From assembly GCA_948567375.1 (NCBI GenBank), contig OX419757.1, positions 40,982,001 to 41,046,000 of the forward strand: DNA of 64,000 nucleotides. The letters run 5' to 3'. Shown piece by piece: positions 1 to 10,845 of this stretch (positions are counted from its first letter, which is position 1; the number at the start of each line of letters is the position of its first letter). Both the position numbers and the translations under genes were made by a program. Below the pieces are notes generated by a model. It ran no database searches. It saw only the letters and a program-made list of their open reading frames with translations, and was not told where the DNA came from. Source of the stretch: Lunularia cruciata. Taxonomy: Eukaryota > Streptophyta > Marchantiopsida > Lunulariales > Lunulariaceae.

Positions 1-1233
1 AACTAGAGGAGATTTTTGATGCAATTGGGCATGCAAAGGTCTTCAGTACTTTGGATCTTTGAGTGTTATATCATCAGTTGCCAATCAAGGAGGAGGATAA
101 GTCCAAGATAACATTTTGGGCTATTGATCCTCATGGTAAGGATGTGTTCTTCAATGGAGGTTCTTACCATTTGTGTTAAAGAATGCTCCTCCTAAGTTCC
201 AAAGGGTCATGGATAGGATCCTAGCTGGATTGGATATTGCTTGGTGTTATATTGATGACATTTTGGTTTATAGCACTATTGTGGAGGAGCATGAGAGACA
301 GTTGTTGGAGGTGTTTGAGAGGTTGAGATCTCATGGGCTCAAATTACATCCTAGGAAGTGTAGGTTCTTCCATGAGTAGGTTGAGTATTTGGGTCACACT
401 ATCTACCTTGGGGGACTTGGTGTTTAGCAGACCAAGGTGGAGGCTATAGCACGTATTCCTCGGCCTATGGATGTGAGCAGAGTGTGAGCATTCCTTGGGT
501 TGGTGAACTTCTATCACCGCTATGTTAGAGGATATTGTGCCATTGCTAAGGCTTTGATAAATCTGACCAAGCTTTCACGGGAGTGGTGTTGGGGAGATGA
601 GCATGAGAGAGCTTTTGTAGAGCTCAAGGAGAGGTTGATATCTACTCTTATTTTGAGGAGACTGATTAGAGGCCGACCATTTCAGGTTCATACTGATTGG
701 AGTATGTTGGGACTTGGAGCGATGCTCACCCAACATGATGATGAGAGGAAGGAGTTTGTGGTGGCCTATGCTAGTTGCTCCAACAATTCAATGGAGGTGA
801 AGTATAGTTCATATGAGGGAGAGTGCTTGGCAATAGTTTGGGCGGTAGCACATTTTTTATGTTACTTATTTGGTAACCCCTTCACTCTCATCATTGATCA
901 TCAACCGCTGAAGTGGTTGATGGAGTCCAACAAGCTTTCAAGGAAGCTTGCACGATGGGCTCTAATTTTACAAGAGTGTGATTTCACGATTGTCCATAGA
1001 CCTGGAGTGGTGAACCAAGATGGAGATGGGTTGGGTAGAAACCCATGTCCTAACCAACAAGATCAGACTAGAGCATGTTGGCATGGTGAGATAATTGAGG
1101 AGATTGTGCCATGTTGGCATGCATTTGCCTTTCTTTGTATATTTTTTGAGACTTTGGTGGCATCTCTCTCAGCGCATACAAGAAGAGTTATTGAGGTCAT
1201 AGATCCAAAGAGTGAAGATATTGGTACAGTTTA
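1..1233 (+). pseudogene. Reverse transcriptase (partial) and RNase H of copy E
   Basis: This is the pol segment that copies element RNA into DNA in cytoplasmic virus-like particles. The RT palm motif Y-I-D-D followed by ILVYS is at about 248-259. The connection region (FLGLVNFYHRYVRG) starts near 490. RNase H follows, with VHTDWSMLGLGA near 690, YEGECLAIVWAV near 820 and the I-D-H-Q-P-L-K-W-L motif near 895. In-frame stops at about 377 (TAG), 425 (TAG) and 486 (TGA) break the polyprotein. The 5' end is cut by the window edge, so RT finger motifs are only partly present. Element D has the same domains at 17,122-18,629, which supports the reading. The family call is secure; the copy is not functional. 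Confidence 0.9.
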
Positions 1234-1800
1234 GCAAGACATTCATGGTGATGTCTTAGTGATGGACTATCTTTGCATTGGTATTGTGGGTAGCACAGTT
1301 GGGGCCAAGGAGAGAGACCGTGTTCTTCAGCAAGCTAGACGGTTCAGATTGGAAGGCAGACACCTTTTGCGTGTATGGGAAGATCATAGAGTGCAAGTAG
1401 TACCACGTCCATCTTAGAGACCACAATTGGTCCGTCATGCTCATGAGGAGCTAGGACATTTTGGAGTAAAGCATACATATAGCTTACTCTAGAGTCACTA
1501 TTGGTGGCGCAAAGATTGGGATCTCCAATAACCTTGGTTGGCCATAGGCTATTGGTTTAGACGGCAAGCCTCCTTAGCATCCTTCTCTCCGTACTTTCTA
1601 CTGTATGTACAAGATCCAGATTTACCTACAACCATTTGTCAAGATGCTATTGTAGTCTTGGACTTGGATGATCCAAATGCATGGGTGAACATGTGTTCTC
1701 AATGGGCAAATATCTTTCAGAGAGTGATGCCGATGGCCTTTGAGAACTTTGCAATTGCTCAACATAGGGATTCCTTATGTTATGCTACCATTTGAGGAGG
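1234..1800 (+). pseudogene. Integrase of copy E with the catalytic core deleted
   Basis: The N-terminal zinc-binding part is recognisable: HAHEELGHFG near 1,436 and then YSLL..HYWW, matching the HHCC head of the integrase in element D. At about 1,505-1,515 the sequence jumps directly to DWDLQ.PWLA, which in D lies after the catalytic core. The D-D-E core, about 440 bp in D (16,230-16,680), is therefore missing here. The C-terminal part continues to a stop near 1,794. Compared with D this is a clean internal deletion, and it alone would abolish integration. Confidence 0.85.
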
Positions 1801-1881
1801 AGGTTATAAACCCTTGATCCGTGATTTCATCCAGGTGACTATGTATACTTACAAAAGATAGCACCGACAACACTTGATGTT

Positions 1882-2250
1882 TTGACAAGCCATACTATCT
1901 TGAGAGTGCATGAGGTTTTGCCATGTGGAGTCTTTGTGTTAGAAGGATGTGCTGGTGTCGTTTGGAAGGATCATGTGTGCAATTGTACGCCATGCTACCT
2001 CCCAAACATTGATGATACTATGGACCCAAGCTTGGCACTTGTACGGGCAGGCTTGAGATGCATGCTATGTGGCTCTTCTGGTGGAGTTGCTACTATGTTA
2101 GTGTGTGATAGCTGTTCAAGAGGATGGCATATGGCATATATGACTCCTTCCCTTATGGTAGTTCCTCAAGGACAGCGGTTATGTCCTAGATGTACTAGAC
2201 CTATAGCTAGTTCATTCTTTATATGGTATAGATTGCAGACAGGTGACTAA
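1882..2250 (+). pseudogene. Integrase C-terminal linker and PHD finger of copy E
   Basis: This reading frame ends pol. After a linker (VLPCGVFVLEG, then TMDPSLALVRAGLR) comes a C4HC3 zinc finger at about 2,056-2,196: C-x2-C-x11-C-x2-C-x4-H-x2-Y-x14-C-x2-C. The WH pair, the PxGxxLCPxC ending and the spacing are those of a PHD finger, a family whose members mostly read histone H3 tails. In this copy the sixth ligand, which is Cys in element D, is Tyr. The frame ends at TAA 2,248-2,250, just before the polypurine tract, so the finger is the C-terminal domain of the polyprotein. PHD identity comes from ligand spacing and signature residues; histone binding is inferred. Confidence 0.85.
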
Positions 2251-2353
2251 CGATGGGGTTCCATAGCACCTGGCCTCTTGATATTTTCCCATCATAGGGT
2301 ATACTATATACTTTGAATACATGGCTATTTGGAGTTAGAGGGACCTAATTGCC

Positions 2354-2368
2354 AGCTAGGGGGGCAAT
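2354..2368 (+). promoter_or_regulatory. Polypurine tract of copy E
   Basis: The G-rich run AGCTAGGGGGGCAAT sits directly before TGTGGCAC, the start of the terminal repeat block. This is the expected position of the plus-strand primer. The equivalent site in element D, read on the minus strand, abuts the same TGTGGCAC. Confidence 0.6.
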
Positions 2369-3026
2369 TGTGGCACTTTAGAGTTTATGTATGACTTATG
2401 TGTGAGTTGTACTTCTACAGTGTATGATGTTGACAATGATGCATGTTGTGTAGCGATGTATATATGCACGACAACTATCACACTATTTGTATTGTTGCAT
2501 CTAGATTGCTTGGACACTAGAGTTCCAATGATAGTAGTTAGAAGCATTTGGCAATTACTCATAGACTACTTTCCAACAGTCAGATTTTGTGTTTAGGGTA
2601 CTGACTTCATGGCGGAGCCCACCATCACTTGCACCGTCTGCACCATTGGGTGTGCCATTAGCGGGACTGTTGGGATGAGACCTAGGTTGAAATCAAGAGT
2701 ATACCTTAGAAGTGCAACTCTAGAGAGCTCACTTCTCTAATGTTGAGCCTTCGAGTTCTTGGCTAGAGTGGACAGAAAGCCGGCAAGCATCACCTGGATT
2801 CTCTTAGCTAGAGTGGGTGTGGCTTGACTGTAATCAGTGCTCTGTTGTTGAAAAGTTGTTGAGGATTAGATCAAGTATTGATCTGAGTTCAATTGATTCG
2901 AGTTGTAAACAATCTGATTATTATGGAACTTTAGAGTTTATGGATGACTTATGTGTGAGTTGTGCTTCTATTGTGTATGATGTTGACAACGATGTATGTT
3001 GTGTAGTGATGTATATACACATGATA
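2369..3026 (+). repeat. Terminal repeat block of copy E: 105-bp module, LTR core, 105-bp module
   Basis: The module R (2,369-2,473; TGTGGCACTTTAG to GCACGACA) is repeated with the same boundaries at 2,922-3,026. Between them lies a core (about 2,474-2,921) homologous to the LTRs of element D. Copy F has the same R-core-R arrangement with the same 105-bp unit length (63,680-63,784 and 63,123-63,227). Whether R belongs to the LTR or to the 3' untranslated part of the element is not settled. Confidence 0.75.
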
Positions 3027-4265
3027 TATTAAACTTGATCAAATAGGGTCCTTTGGACATCTCCTCCATATGTTTCATTTCAACTTCTCTTTCATACTCA
3101 ATTGCCATCTTGCCTCACCTATGCAAAATGCTTTCAATTTCCAATCTCTCTTGATAATTCCTTGATCCATCCTCTATCTCTTCAAAATGAGTGCTCCTTG
3201 TGCTCACCTACCTCTCTCTTCTCCTCTTTGTGTGAACCTCTCTCCTCTCCTTTCCATGCAAAACTCTCTCCTCTTTGTGATGCTTGTAGTTTGCTAACAC
3301 AAATGAATGATGGCTACAAATAGCCTTTTGTCCTCCTTTGTTCCTCTCTTTCATCAATGTCCTCTCTCCTTCTTTCTTCTCTTTGAAAATGTACTCTATG
3401 TTTCCTCTTCAAGTTTCTCTCAATTTTGAACTTGTTCTCTTTTTTTTCACTCTTCCCAATTTCTATCAATTTTGTATTTGTGCTCCCTTGGTCCTCTTTG
3501 AAAAATTTCTTCCTCCTTCCTTCCCTATTTCTCTCAAATTTGTCCTCCATCTCAACTAGCAATTGATATTGTATGCCATCTATCTCTACATAAAACTCAA
3601 GCTCTCTCTCAAATTTCCTCAAACTCTCCAAATTTTGACCAATATACTTCATCTCCTCCCCACATCTCGCATTGCTTCTCTTCCTCTTCTATTGGTGTAC
3701 ATTAGTGCTTCTAAACTCTTCACTACCCTTCAAACACCAATGATATTGCAACTATATTTGTTTTTGATCCAACATTCAGGTATATCCTAAACTCCCTTGT
3801 ACTTGTAATTTGGACATCATGCATTTTCAAATTACTCACTCATTGCTCTAGAGTTCATGCATTCCCAACTTAGTCACACATTTCATCTATCTTTGCTTCT
3901 ACCAAAGTACTCACCTTCTCTTCCCAAAATACTCACCTTGTGCAATCCATGCCACTTGTACAAATGCCCATGCATACTACTCAACCACACTAGGTTTACC
4001 ATGCTAATTTAACAAAGCTAAGTATATTCCACAATTTAACCAAGCCCAAGTGTAAGATTACTCATTCCAAGTACATCAAACTCACTGAAAGTACGTAAAA
4101 AAACATTGGTTGAATCTATCATACTCAAAGTTCATAAAAAATATTACATTGATCATGAGGTCATAAAATATATCACATTGATTGAGACCTCAAGTGTGCA
4201 AAATTTTTTTGCATTAATTGATTTCTTATTTCTTCTTTGTTCTCTCTCTGATCCTTAGAGGCTAC
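3027..4265. other. Non-coding, pyrimidine-rich stretch
   Basis: No gene is recognised. 3,100-3,700 is CT-rich on the plus strand, which produces long open frames of low-complexity Lys/Glu/Arg on the minus strand (for example 3,314-3,652). It lies downstream of the Harbinger transposase relic and may be part of that transposon, but no second Harbinger ORF can be shown. Confidence 0.5.
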
Positions 4266-4993
4266 TTGGTCCACACTTTGCTCTTCATTTCCTGTATCTA
4301 AATTTGAAGCATCAAAGTCTTCCTCTACCTAATTATCTGCCAAATTAATTGGAAAGTTATGAAGAACAATACACACAATCACCCATCTTGATAGATCCTT
4401 ATTTTGCTTGGGATCATTTATTTGTACTCTCATTTCTTTTAGCGAATACAATCTAGCTTTCAAAATTCTAATACAATGCTCATTTTCTACTCTAGCATAA
4501 GCCAAACACTTATTAAAATTAGCCTTGTTGAAGCTTGTTTGAAGGAGGGAGCTAAATAGCCCATAGGAATATAACTTGAATCCCCTAACAAAAATTGATG
4601 GTTCTCAAACTAGTTGCAATTGCTCCTTGTATTCAAATCTATCCATGTAGGGGATTTTTATGCATGCCATGTCATGGCAAGATCTCAACATTCTTGGGTT
4701 GATAGTTCACATAACTACAAGTTGAATCAATAATGATTTGCACCTTAGAATTACAAATATTACCTCTCCGCATATCAATATTGAACAAAAACACCAATTC
4801 TTACTTCCAAAAAAATACATAATTTTTCTCTTGTTGTTAAATACAACTTGAACATTAATAGAGTAAAATCCCTTTCAACAAAAATGTATTTCCCCATCCA
4901 CTTTGAGTCATTGTGACAATCTAAAAGTCCAATCCACTAAACACACACACCTAGGAAATCATTTTTGCACAAAATCAACAAATATTCTTGACC
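4266..4993 (-). pseudogene. PIF/Harbinger transposase relic, C-terminal piece
   Basis: Read on the minus strand from 4,993 downward, the frames show conserved blocks of Harbinger DDE nucleases. These are the region before the second Asp (KGFYSINVQVV, then NNKRK), then GDSSYIPMGYL, then the C-terminal helix block ARVENEHCIRILKARLYSLK ending in LSRWVIVCIVLHNF. At least two frameshifts and several stops separate them. The piece is cut at its 5' side by element A at the duplicated site GACC, and the upstream coding part continues beyond A at 13,477-13,869. It would have been the catalytic half of a cut-and-paste transposase. The family call rests on block order and wording. Confidence 0.8.
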
Positions 4994-5680
4994 TATAATA
5001 CCCATTTGGGCATGTGTGCATTATTGTGATATTTAGCTTGGTATTACAAGTACTTGAGAGATATTATTTATATAGAGATACAGGATGGTTCTACATTAGT
5101 CATGATTAGCTAAAGTTAGTCATAGCTAAGATAGAGGGGACTTTACTTCAGAGGAAGTGGAAAAAATGAGCACCATTATTTTGGATTCTAGTGTATTGAC
5201 TTGGTATTATTCCTAGGTGTTTGACTTTGAGGAAAGAGTTGAAACTCTTGGGCCCGCAAGCCTTTTTGTTTTGGATTCTTCTGTCCAAGGATAGCCAATG
5301 TGAAGGAATCCTTGACTTAGTGGTTGGGTCAAGATAGGATCACATGCTAGTGGAATATGCCCATGTGAATGGATATTCCTTTATACTTTTTGACTTTACT
5401 TGACTTTTAGTCTAGTAACTTGAGTTACTACGGTAATTAGTAACTTTGGTGCGTAACTATTTCACAAGTATATAAAAAAAGGGTGAGGAGGTACTCATCA
5501 TCCTTTCATTTGCAACTATCTCTCTCTCATTGAGTTCTCTAGTGAGCAATGTCTTGAATCTTGGAGTGTTAGCCTTGGAGGAGTATGATGGAGTTGGGGT
5601 TGCATGCCTTCTTAGTCCATGGTGCACTACCATAATAGCCATCAAAGGTTCATCTTGCGTGAGAGATAGGTTGGCTCACA
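4994..5680 (+). repeat. 5' LTR of element A
   Basis: The repeat starts with TATAATACCC, a mutated form of the family start TGTAACACCC, and ends with GGCTCACA. A TATA-like stretch (ACAAGTATATAAA) sits near 5,464-5,478. It matches the LTRs of element B and the solo copies at 15,011 and 24,614. Confidence 0.92.
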
Positions 5681-5703
5681 TTTTTGGTTCCATTGCTGGG
5701 AAC
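5681..5703 (+). promoter_or_regulatory. Probable primer-binding site of element A
   Basis: TTGGTTCCATTGCTGGGAAC directly follows the 5' LTR. It resembles a mutated TGGCGCCGTTGCCGGGGA-type site used by plant Tat/Athila-like Ty3 elements. The equivalent site in element B (from 49,788) is GTGTTCCGTTGCTGGGACC. The exact tRNA cannot be named. Confidence 0.5.
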
Positions 5704-6595
5704 TCTCTAGAAGGCAATATAATGTTTTGCGTTCAATTCTACATTAGGCAGAAGGAGGCTATGAGAGCTCACTTAGAGAGAACATTAGGAGAGAAGAAGG
5801 CTTAACTTATTTTAGAGAACCAAGATCTATTTTTATACCATGTAGTTCATTATGATGTCTTTGAAGTGATTTGTACATTTTGTACACATGAGAGGATTTG
5901 GAGAGATTGTGTGAGGTGGATTGTAGATTTTGGGAATTAAGGTGATTTTGGGCAAAATCTCAAGTTTGAGATCTGAACTTGAAATTTCTATATATGATAG
6001 CTTGGGTTATCATTCACTTATCACACTTAGAATTATTATGAGAGCTATTATGCGCATTGGGCTAGAATTTTTGAAAGTTGATAGGGTAAACTGCTCCCAC
6101 AATTGCATGCTCTCTAGAAAATTGTACAGAGTCTACCATTTATTCAATTTTTAGTGAATTTTTGTGAAACTTTTTAAGAAAATTAAGTACATTACATTAT
6201 ACCTGCTGACATAGAAATTAGAGAGAGGTCATTCTTGAGCAGGGAGTTATGAGTTTTTGAAGTCAAGGGGGTGGTTTTCAAACTAAATCTGAAATATGTG
6301 TGCTAAATAGAAAGGTGTCTAGGCCAAATGGCTCAATGAAAAGATCTGAAATTTTGCAAAGAGGGATGAAGTTGAGTTGTGATCAAGTGTGAAAAATTTC
6401 AGAGGATTGTCACATACTAGTTGAGAGATTTGAGTGAAATTGTGAGGAAGGATCAATTCTATAGAGTTGAGATCTCATGCATGAGGAGTTTCAGAGCAAC
6501 AAAAAGCATGTTTGAGTGTTTAGATTTATCTTGGGAACATGGAGGGTCATCAAGAGTGGAAATTGAGACTATGAAAGGTTCATAAAGAGTTTGAG
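5704..6595 (+). other. Untranslated leader of element A
   Basis: About 0.9 kb between the primer-binding region and the first ORF. It has no convincing coding region and is conserved with 49,810-50,668 of element B. Confidence 0.6.
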
Positions 6596-7012
6596 GTGAT
6601 TGTAGGGGTGGATTTGAGGAAAAGAGAGTTTACAATAGAATTTGAAGAGAGTATTGAGAGGATCCAAAAACCTACGCCACTTCAAGGAAAGAGTGAGTCT
6701 AAGTGCTTTCTATGTAGAGAGAAGGGACATAAGGCAAGTTCATGTCCATTGACCTTTGAGACCAAGAGATTGAGTGAAAGGAGAGGCTTACTTGACTTGG
6801 GTTTGCATATTGGACCTTCTTCACCAAGATTGGGAGGGAGAAGATCTAAGACCAAGGAGTTGTGTGAGGTTTGTGGAGAGGAAGGACTTCCAAAAGGACA
6901 TGAGTGTAGTAGAGTAAAAACACTTTTGGAAACTTTGGTGAATGATCTTGGAGAGAGTCTTAGTACAGTTACAAAAATACTACCACCTTCATCAGCTAGT
7001 TCTCAAGATTAG
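6596..7012 (+). CDS. Extra ORF upstream of gag in element A, zinc-knuckle protein
   Basis: An uninterrupted frame of 138 codons lies between the leader and gag. It contains a CCHC knuckle (C-FL-C-REKG-H-KASS-C, about residues 37-50). A second Cys/His cluster follows near residue 90 (LCEVCGEEGLPKGHEC: C-x2-C-x8-H-x-C). CCHC knuckles of this type bind single-stranded nucleic acid. The equivalent ORF in element B (50,669-51,097) is also open and conserved in both clusters, although the neighbouring gag-pol frames of both copies contain stops. The upstream boundary is uncertain because similarity between copies begins just before the ATG. It could be a second nucleocapsid-like protein or a captured host fragment; no function is claimed. 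Confidence 0.6.
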   Translation: MIVGVDLRKREFTIEFEESIERIQKPTPLQGKSESKCFLCREKGHKASSCPLTFETKRLSERRGLLDLGLHIGPSSPRLGGRRSKTKELCEVCGEEGLPKGHECSRVKTLLETLVNDLGESLSTVTKILPPSSASSQD

Positions 7013-7186
7013 TGATGGAGATAATCTTTTAACTTATGGATAAACTATCCATGAGAGTTAGATTAATATGCACTCTAGGATTTGATGTTGCTATAGAAAT
7101 CTTAGAGCAACCTGAACCTTTTGTGTTCCCTAGATTAGATTATTCTCAGATGGTGTTGGTCATGTATATACTCTTTTAGTTGTAGA

Positions 7187-9114
7187 GTGGGGGAAATGAA
7201 AAGAGAACAAGAAGGAAAAAAATTGAGAGACAAGAAAGAGAGTAAGGAGTTTAAGATGGGCAAACTTCCGGTTTTCTTTGGCAAAGATGGAGAAGATGTG
7301 GAGGCCTTTGTCAGAGATTTCAAGAGAACTTGCACAGGAAACAATGAGAGAATGAAGAATGAGTGGGTCTCATTATTACCAGATTTCCTTGAGGATGCAG
7401 TACTTACATGGTATGAGTCATAATACCAAAAGAGAGAGAGGAGAGATAGGGAAGAAGAGTCTTGGGAGAGTTTGACTTCAACACTCATTGAGAACTTTCT
7501 CCCAGATGAGAGTTATGAGAGATTGATGAGTGAGGTCACCTTTCCCAAACAAGGAGATGGAGAGAAAGTGAGAGTATATGTGGAAAGAGTGGAAAAGTTA
7601 GAGTCCAGATTTCGCATAATGTTGAAGAAGGGTGGGGATGATGTGGAGACTACTATGATTGGCATAGGAGCCATGTTCCCCAAGAATTTTGTGGGAGGGT
7701 TGAGACCACAAATTAGAAGCAAGGTGAGATATGAGAAACCTTCTTCCAAGGTTGAAGCTATCAAGATCACAATTTGTATGGAGGAGAGTTTGGAAGGAGA
7801 TGAGAGTGATTTGGTGGTGAAGGAGGTTGTGCATCCTCCTCAAGGCTACAAGTATGGTGGGACTTTGGATACTTTGGTGGCAAGGGTTGCACCACAAATA
7901 GTAGTTGCTCCAGTTCTTGCACCTCCACCAAAGGATCCACTTCAAACCATCATAGAACAACTTGCAGATCTCAAAATCAATGTGGTGGAACTATGGGAGA
8001 AGAGAGAGGTGGATCAAAATGTAGGAAGAGGGCCTAGGAGTTATGGAAACTATCCATATAGAGGAGGCCAACCAGCCAATTTCAATGATAGAAATTTTTT
8101 CGGTTGTGGAGGAAGAGGCCATATCCAAAAAAATTGCCCAAATTCCACTTGCCATGGAGGAAGGGGTTATGAGGGAGCCAATAGAGGAAAAGAGGGAGGT
8201 AGTGAAACCCAAGTGGCTCCTTATCCAAAAAAGTAAGAGGATAGCAACCATAGATGTGGTTGGGAGCAAGTATGAGAAGGGAGAGTGCTCAAACTCCAAG
8301 GGTCTTAATTTGGAGCTTTTTGGCACAAGAGAAGAAGAGAACTTGTTTTGTAGAGGATATTCATTCTTCTCAAGGATTTACTCCAAGCAAGGATACTCTT
8401 ATGTCTACTAGGAGCACTTGCACCTCAATACCATAAACAAAAAAGACTCCAAGGAAGAAGTTGGGGATGGAGGATTTCTTAATTTCAAAGCAACAGTGGA
8501 ACTACAATGTGTTGGAGGATGTTGGTAGCCACAAGGTTAACATCATAGTGGGCCAATTGATTGATTTGAACCCTACCTTGAGAAAAGAGCTTAGAGGTGG
8601 TTTGAGTTCTACAAGGAGCAAGAGGAAGAAGAAGGCAAAAGCTCCAGTATCAATGGGGGTAGTGGATGCCAAGCCAACACCATGGGAGGCTTGTGAATAT
8701 GCTTCCAAGATTGATATGAGAGTGAATGGTCACAACATCAAGGATGCATTGGTTGATGGAGGATCAGTAGTAAATGCCATGTCAGAAACATTGATGAAGA
8801 AGTTGGGTATGATATTTTCAAGACCTTGAACATTTGTGGTGAGCATGGCAAACAAGCAACAAGTTCAACCAGTAGGGGTGATAGATAAGGTGATAGTTTG
8901 AGTTACGAGAGTTCAAAATCTCATGACTTTCCAAGTCTTGAAGGATTCAAGCTATGACTTACTTCTTGGGAGGCCATAGTTGAGAGCAGCACTCACAACT
9001 AATCAATGGCACAAAGGGTACTTGAAGATTGGGCCATCAAACCATAGAGTCAAAGTTCATGTGACTAACACCACCAACACTTCACATTCAGATACACCAT
9101 CTTTTGATTATTAG
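7187..9114 (+). pseudogene. Gag and aspartic protease of element A
   Basis: The gag capsid region starts at or just after 7,187 (GKLPVFFGKDGEDVEAFVRDF near 7,256) and contains the LTWYES block, then an in-frame TAA at 7,421 after which the same frame continues. Near 8,090 the nucleocapsid knuckle reads F-FG-C-GGRG-H-IQKN-C: the first Cys is lost. After a stop at 8,234 and frame changes, the frame from 8,461 carries the protease. Its active site is D-G-G-S (LVDGGSVVNAMS, near 8,750), followed by further stops near 8,827 and 8,900. The segment ends at an in-frame TAG (9,112-9,114) that is also present in element B. Gag would package the RNA, and the protease would mature the particle. Confidence 0.85.
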
Positions 9115-10724
9115 GAATCAGATTCTGAAGAAGGAGCTTCAGGTGTGGACACAAGCATGGAAGAGGAGACTTCCATAGAGGAAGATGAGTCTGAATCTGA
9201 TTCAGATGTGTATCCTTTGTATGCTATGGATTTTTCACCTAAGCTAGAGGTTTTGAAGGACCCAAATAAATCACCATTGACACTTGAGGAGGTAGAGAGA
9301 AGGTTATCTACCCTCAAGTATGGTCCAAATGTTACCAAGGAGGAGAAGGTGAGATTTGAGGAGATCTTCCGCAAGTTCATCCATGTGTTTTCTTTTAGTT
9401 ACAAGGATTTGAAGGAAGTCACCTTGGAGGAGCAGAAGATAGAGGTGGAGTCACATGCAAGACCAATCCGCCAAAAGCAACATTGTATTAGCCCACCAAT
9501 ATCTTTGGTGGTGAAAGAGGAGATTGATAAGCTCAAGGAGGCTAGATTTATCTTTGAGGTAGAGAATTCAGAATGTGTGTCTCCAATTGTTATTATGAAG
9601 AAAAAGAATCGCAAGCTTCAGGTATGTGTGGATTAAAAGAAGCTCAATGTTGTTACCAAGACGGACTACTACCCATTGCCATTCATTGATGAGATCTTGG
9701 AGTAGGTTGCAGGTCATGAGAGGTACAGTTTTGGAGATGGTTATAGTGGATATAACCAAATCAAGATTGCACCAGAGCATCAACAACTCACCACATCTTG
9801 GGGAACTTACGCTTTCAAGGTCATGCACTCAAGGCTTTGCAATGCTCCAGCCACATTCCAATAGTTCATGAACAAGGTATTTGAACCTTTCATTGGGAAA
9901 TTTGTGAGAGACTTCATTGATGACTTTTGTGTCTATGGGAGCAAGGAGAAGCACTTTGAGCACCTAATCAAGGTCTTACAATGCTTGGATGAGGCAAATG
10001 CATCACTCAAGCCAGAGAAGTGCATTTTTGGATGTGAAGACGGTCTACTTTTGGGGCACATCATCTCGGAGGATGGGATAACAGTTGATCCTAAGAAGGT
10101 GAGGAAATTCTCAAACCTTCCATTCCCTTCAAGCTTGACAAAGTTATGTCAATTCTTGGGGATGGTTGGGTATTATAGGAGGTTCATCTTCTCATTTTCC
10201 AACAAGGCATTGACTATCTACATGAAGAATGGTGTAGATTACATGGTGATTTTGGAGGACAAGGAGGCTCACAAAGCTTTTGAGGAGTTCAAGCTAATCC
10301 CTTGTTGTGGCTCCAATTCTTGCTAAACTTGATTGGAGTAAGCCTTTCATCCTCTACACTGATGCTTCTAATGCAGCTATAGGATGCACTCTTAGTCAAT
10401 TAAACCAAGATGGGCATGATCATCCAATAGCTTATGCTAGTAGGCAGATGGTTTCAACAGAAAAGAACTACTCTATCACGGAGAGAGAAGGGTTGGCAGT
10501 GATCTTAGGTCTCAAGAGGTTTAGACACTACTTGATTGGAGGGAAAGCCACCATTGTCATGGATCACAAGGCTTTGAAGTACATTTTCAACAAGCCTTAT
10601 GTTGAAGGGAGACTAGCAAGGTGGATGATACTCTTGTCCGAGTATGACTACACCACTGAGGATAGGCCAGGAAAGAAACATGCAAATGCTGATTTGTTAT
10701 CTAGAGCCTATGATCATGATGGAG
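9115..10724 (+). pseudogene. Reverse transcriptase and RNase H of element A
   Basis: After the shared TAG the same frame reopens with an acidic linker (ESDSEEGAS). RT motifs follow: ARPIRQKQ near 9,460, then frames broken at 9,635 and 9,705, the palm motif F-I-D-D-F-CVYG near 9,915, and FLGMVGYYRRF near 10,155. RNase H starts near 10,330 (ILYTDASNAAIGC). YSITEREGLAVI and the MDHKALKYI motif come next, ending in NADLLSRAY. At least three stops or frame changes make it non-functional. Element B has the same domains at 53,148-54,660. Confidence 0.88.
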
Positions 10725-10845
10725 ATGAGGTAGTGGATGATTCCTTCCCGGATGAGGAGCTCATGACAATCTCAGTCACTCAAGAGGTTCCAATGGAGTA
10801 CAAGGAAATTGTGGATGTTGTGACAAGAGGTAACTATCCAAAAAG

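Larger units (their letters stand above)
1..3026 (+). mobile_element. Ty3/gypsy retrotransposon copy E, 3' part, PHD-finger family
   Basis: The window opens inside the reverse transcriptase of a Ty3/gypsy element and runs through RNase H, a deleted integrase, a PHD finger, a polypurine tract and the terminal repeat block. It is the same family as element D (13,874-31,948, minus strand) and copy F (63,123-64,000), with which it shares RNase H, integrase, PHD and terminal sequences. Several in-frame stops and an integrase deletion show that this copy is dead. The 5' half, including any methyltransferase region like that of D, lies outside the window. Confidence 0.92.

Noticed and set aside
3314-3652. 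112-codon minus-strand frame rich in Lys, Glu and Arg
   Set aside because: It is explained by the CT-rich plus strand; low complexity, no domain. A second Harbinger ORF was considered, but no Myb/SANT signature is visible.
7598-7960. Long open frame on the minus strand opposite gag of element A (also 51,693-52,019 opposite gag of B)
   Set aside because: It is antisense to clear gag coding, has Leu/Ser/His-rich composition typical of a shadow frame, and shows no domain.
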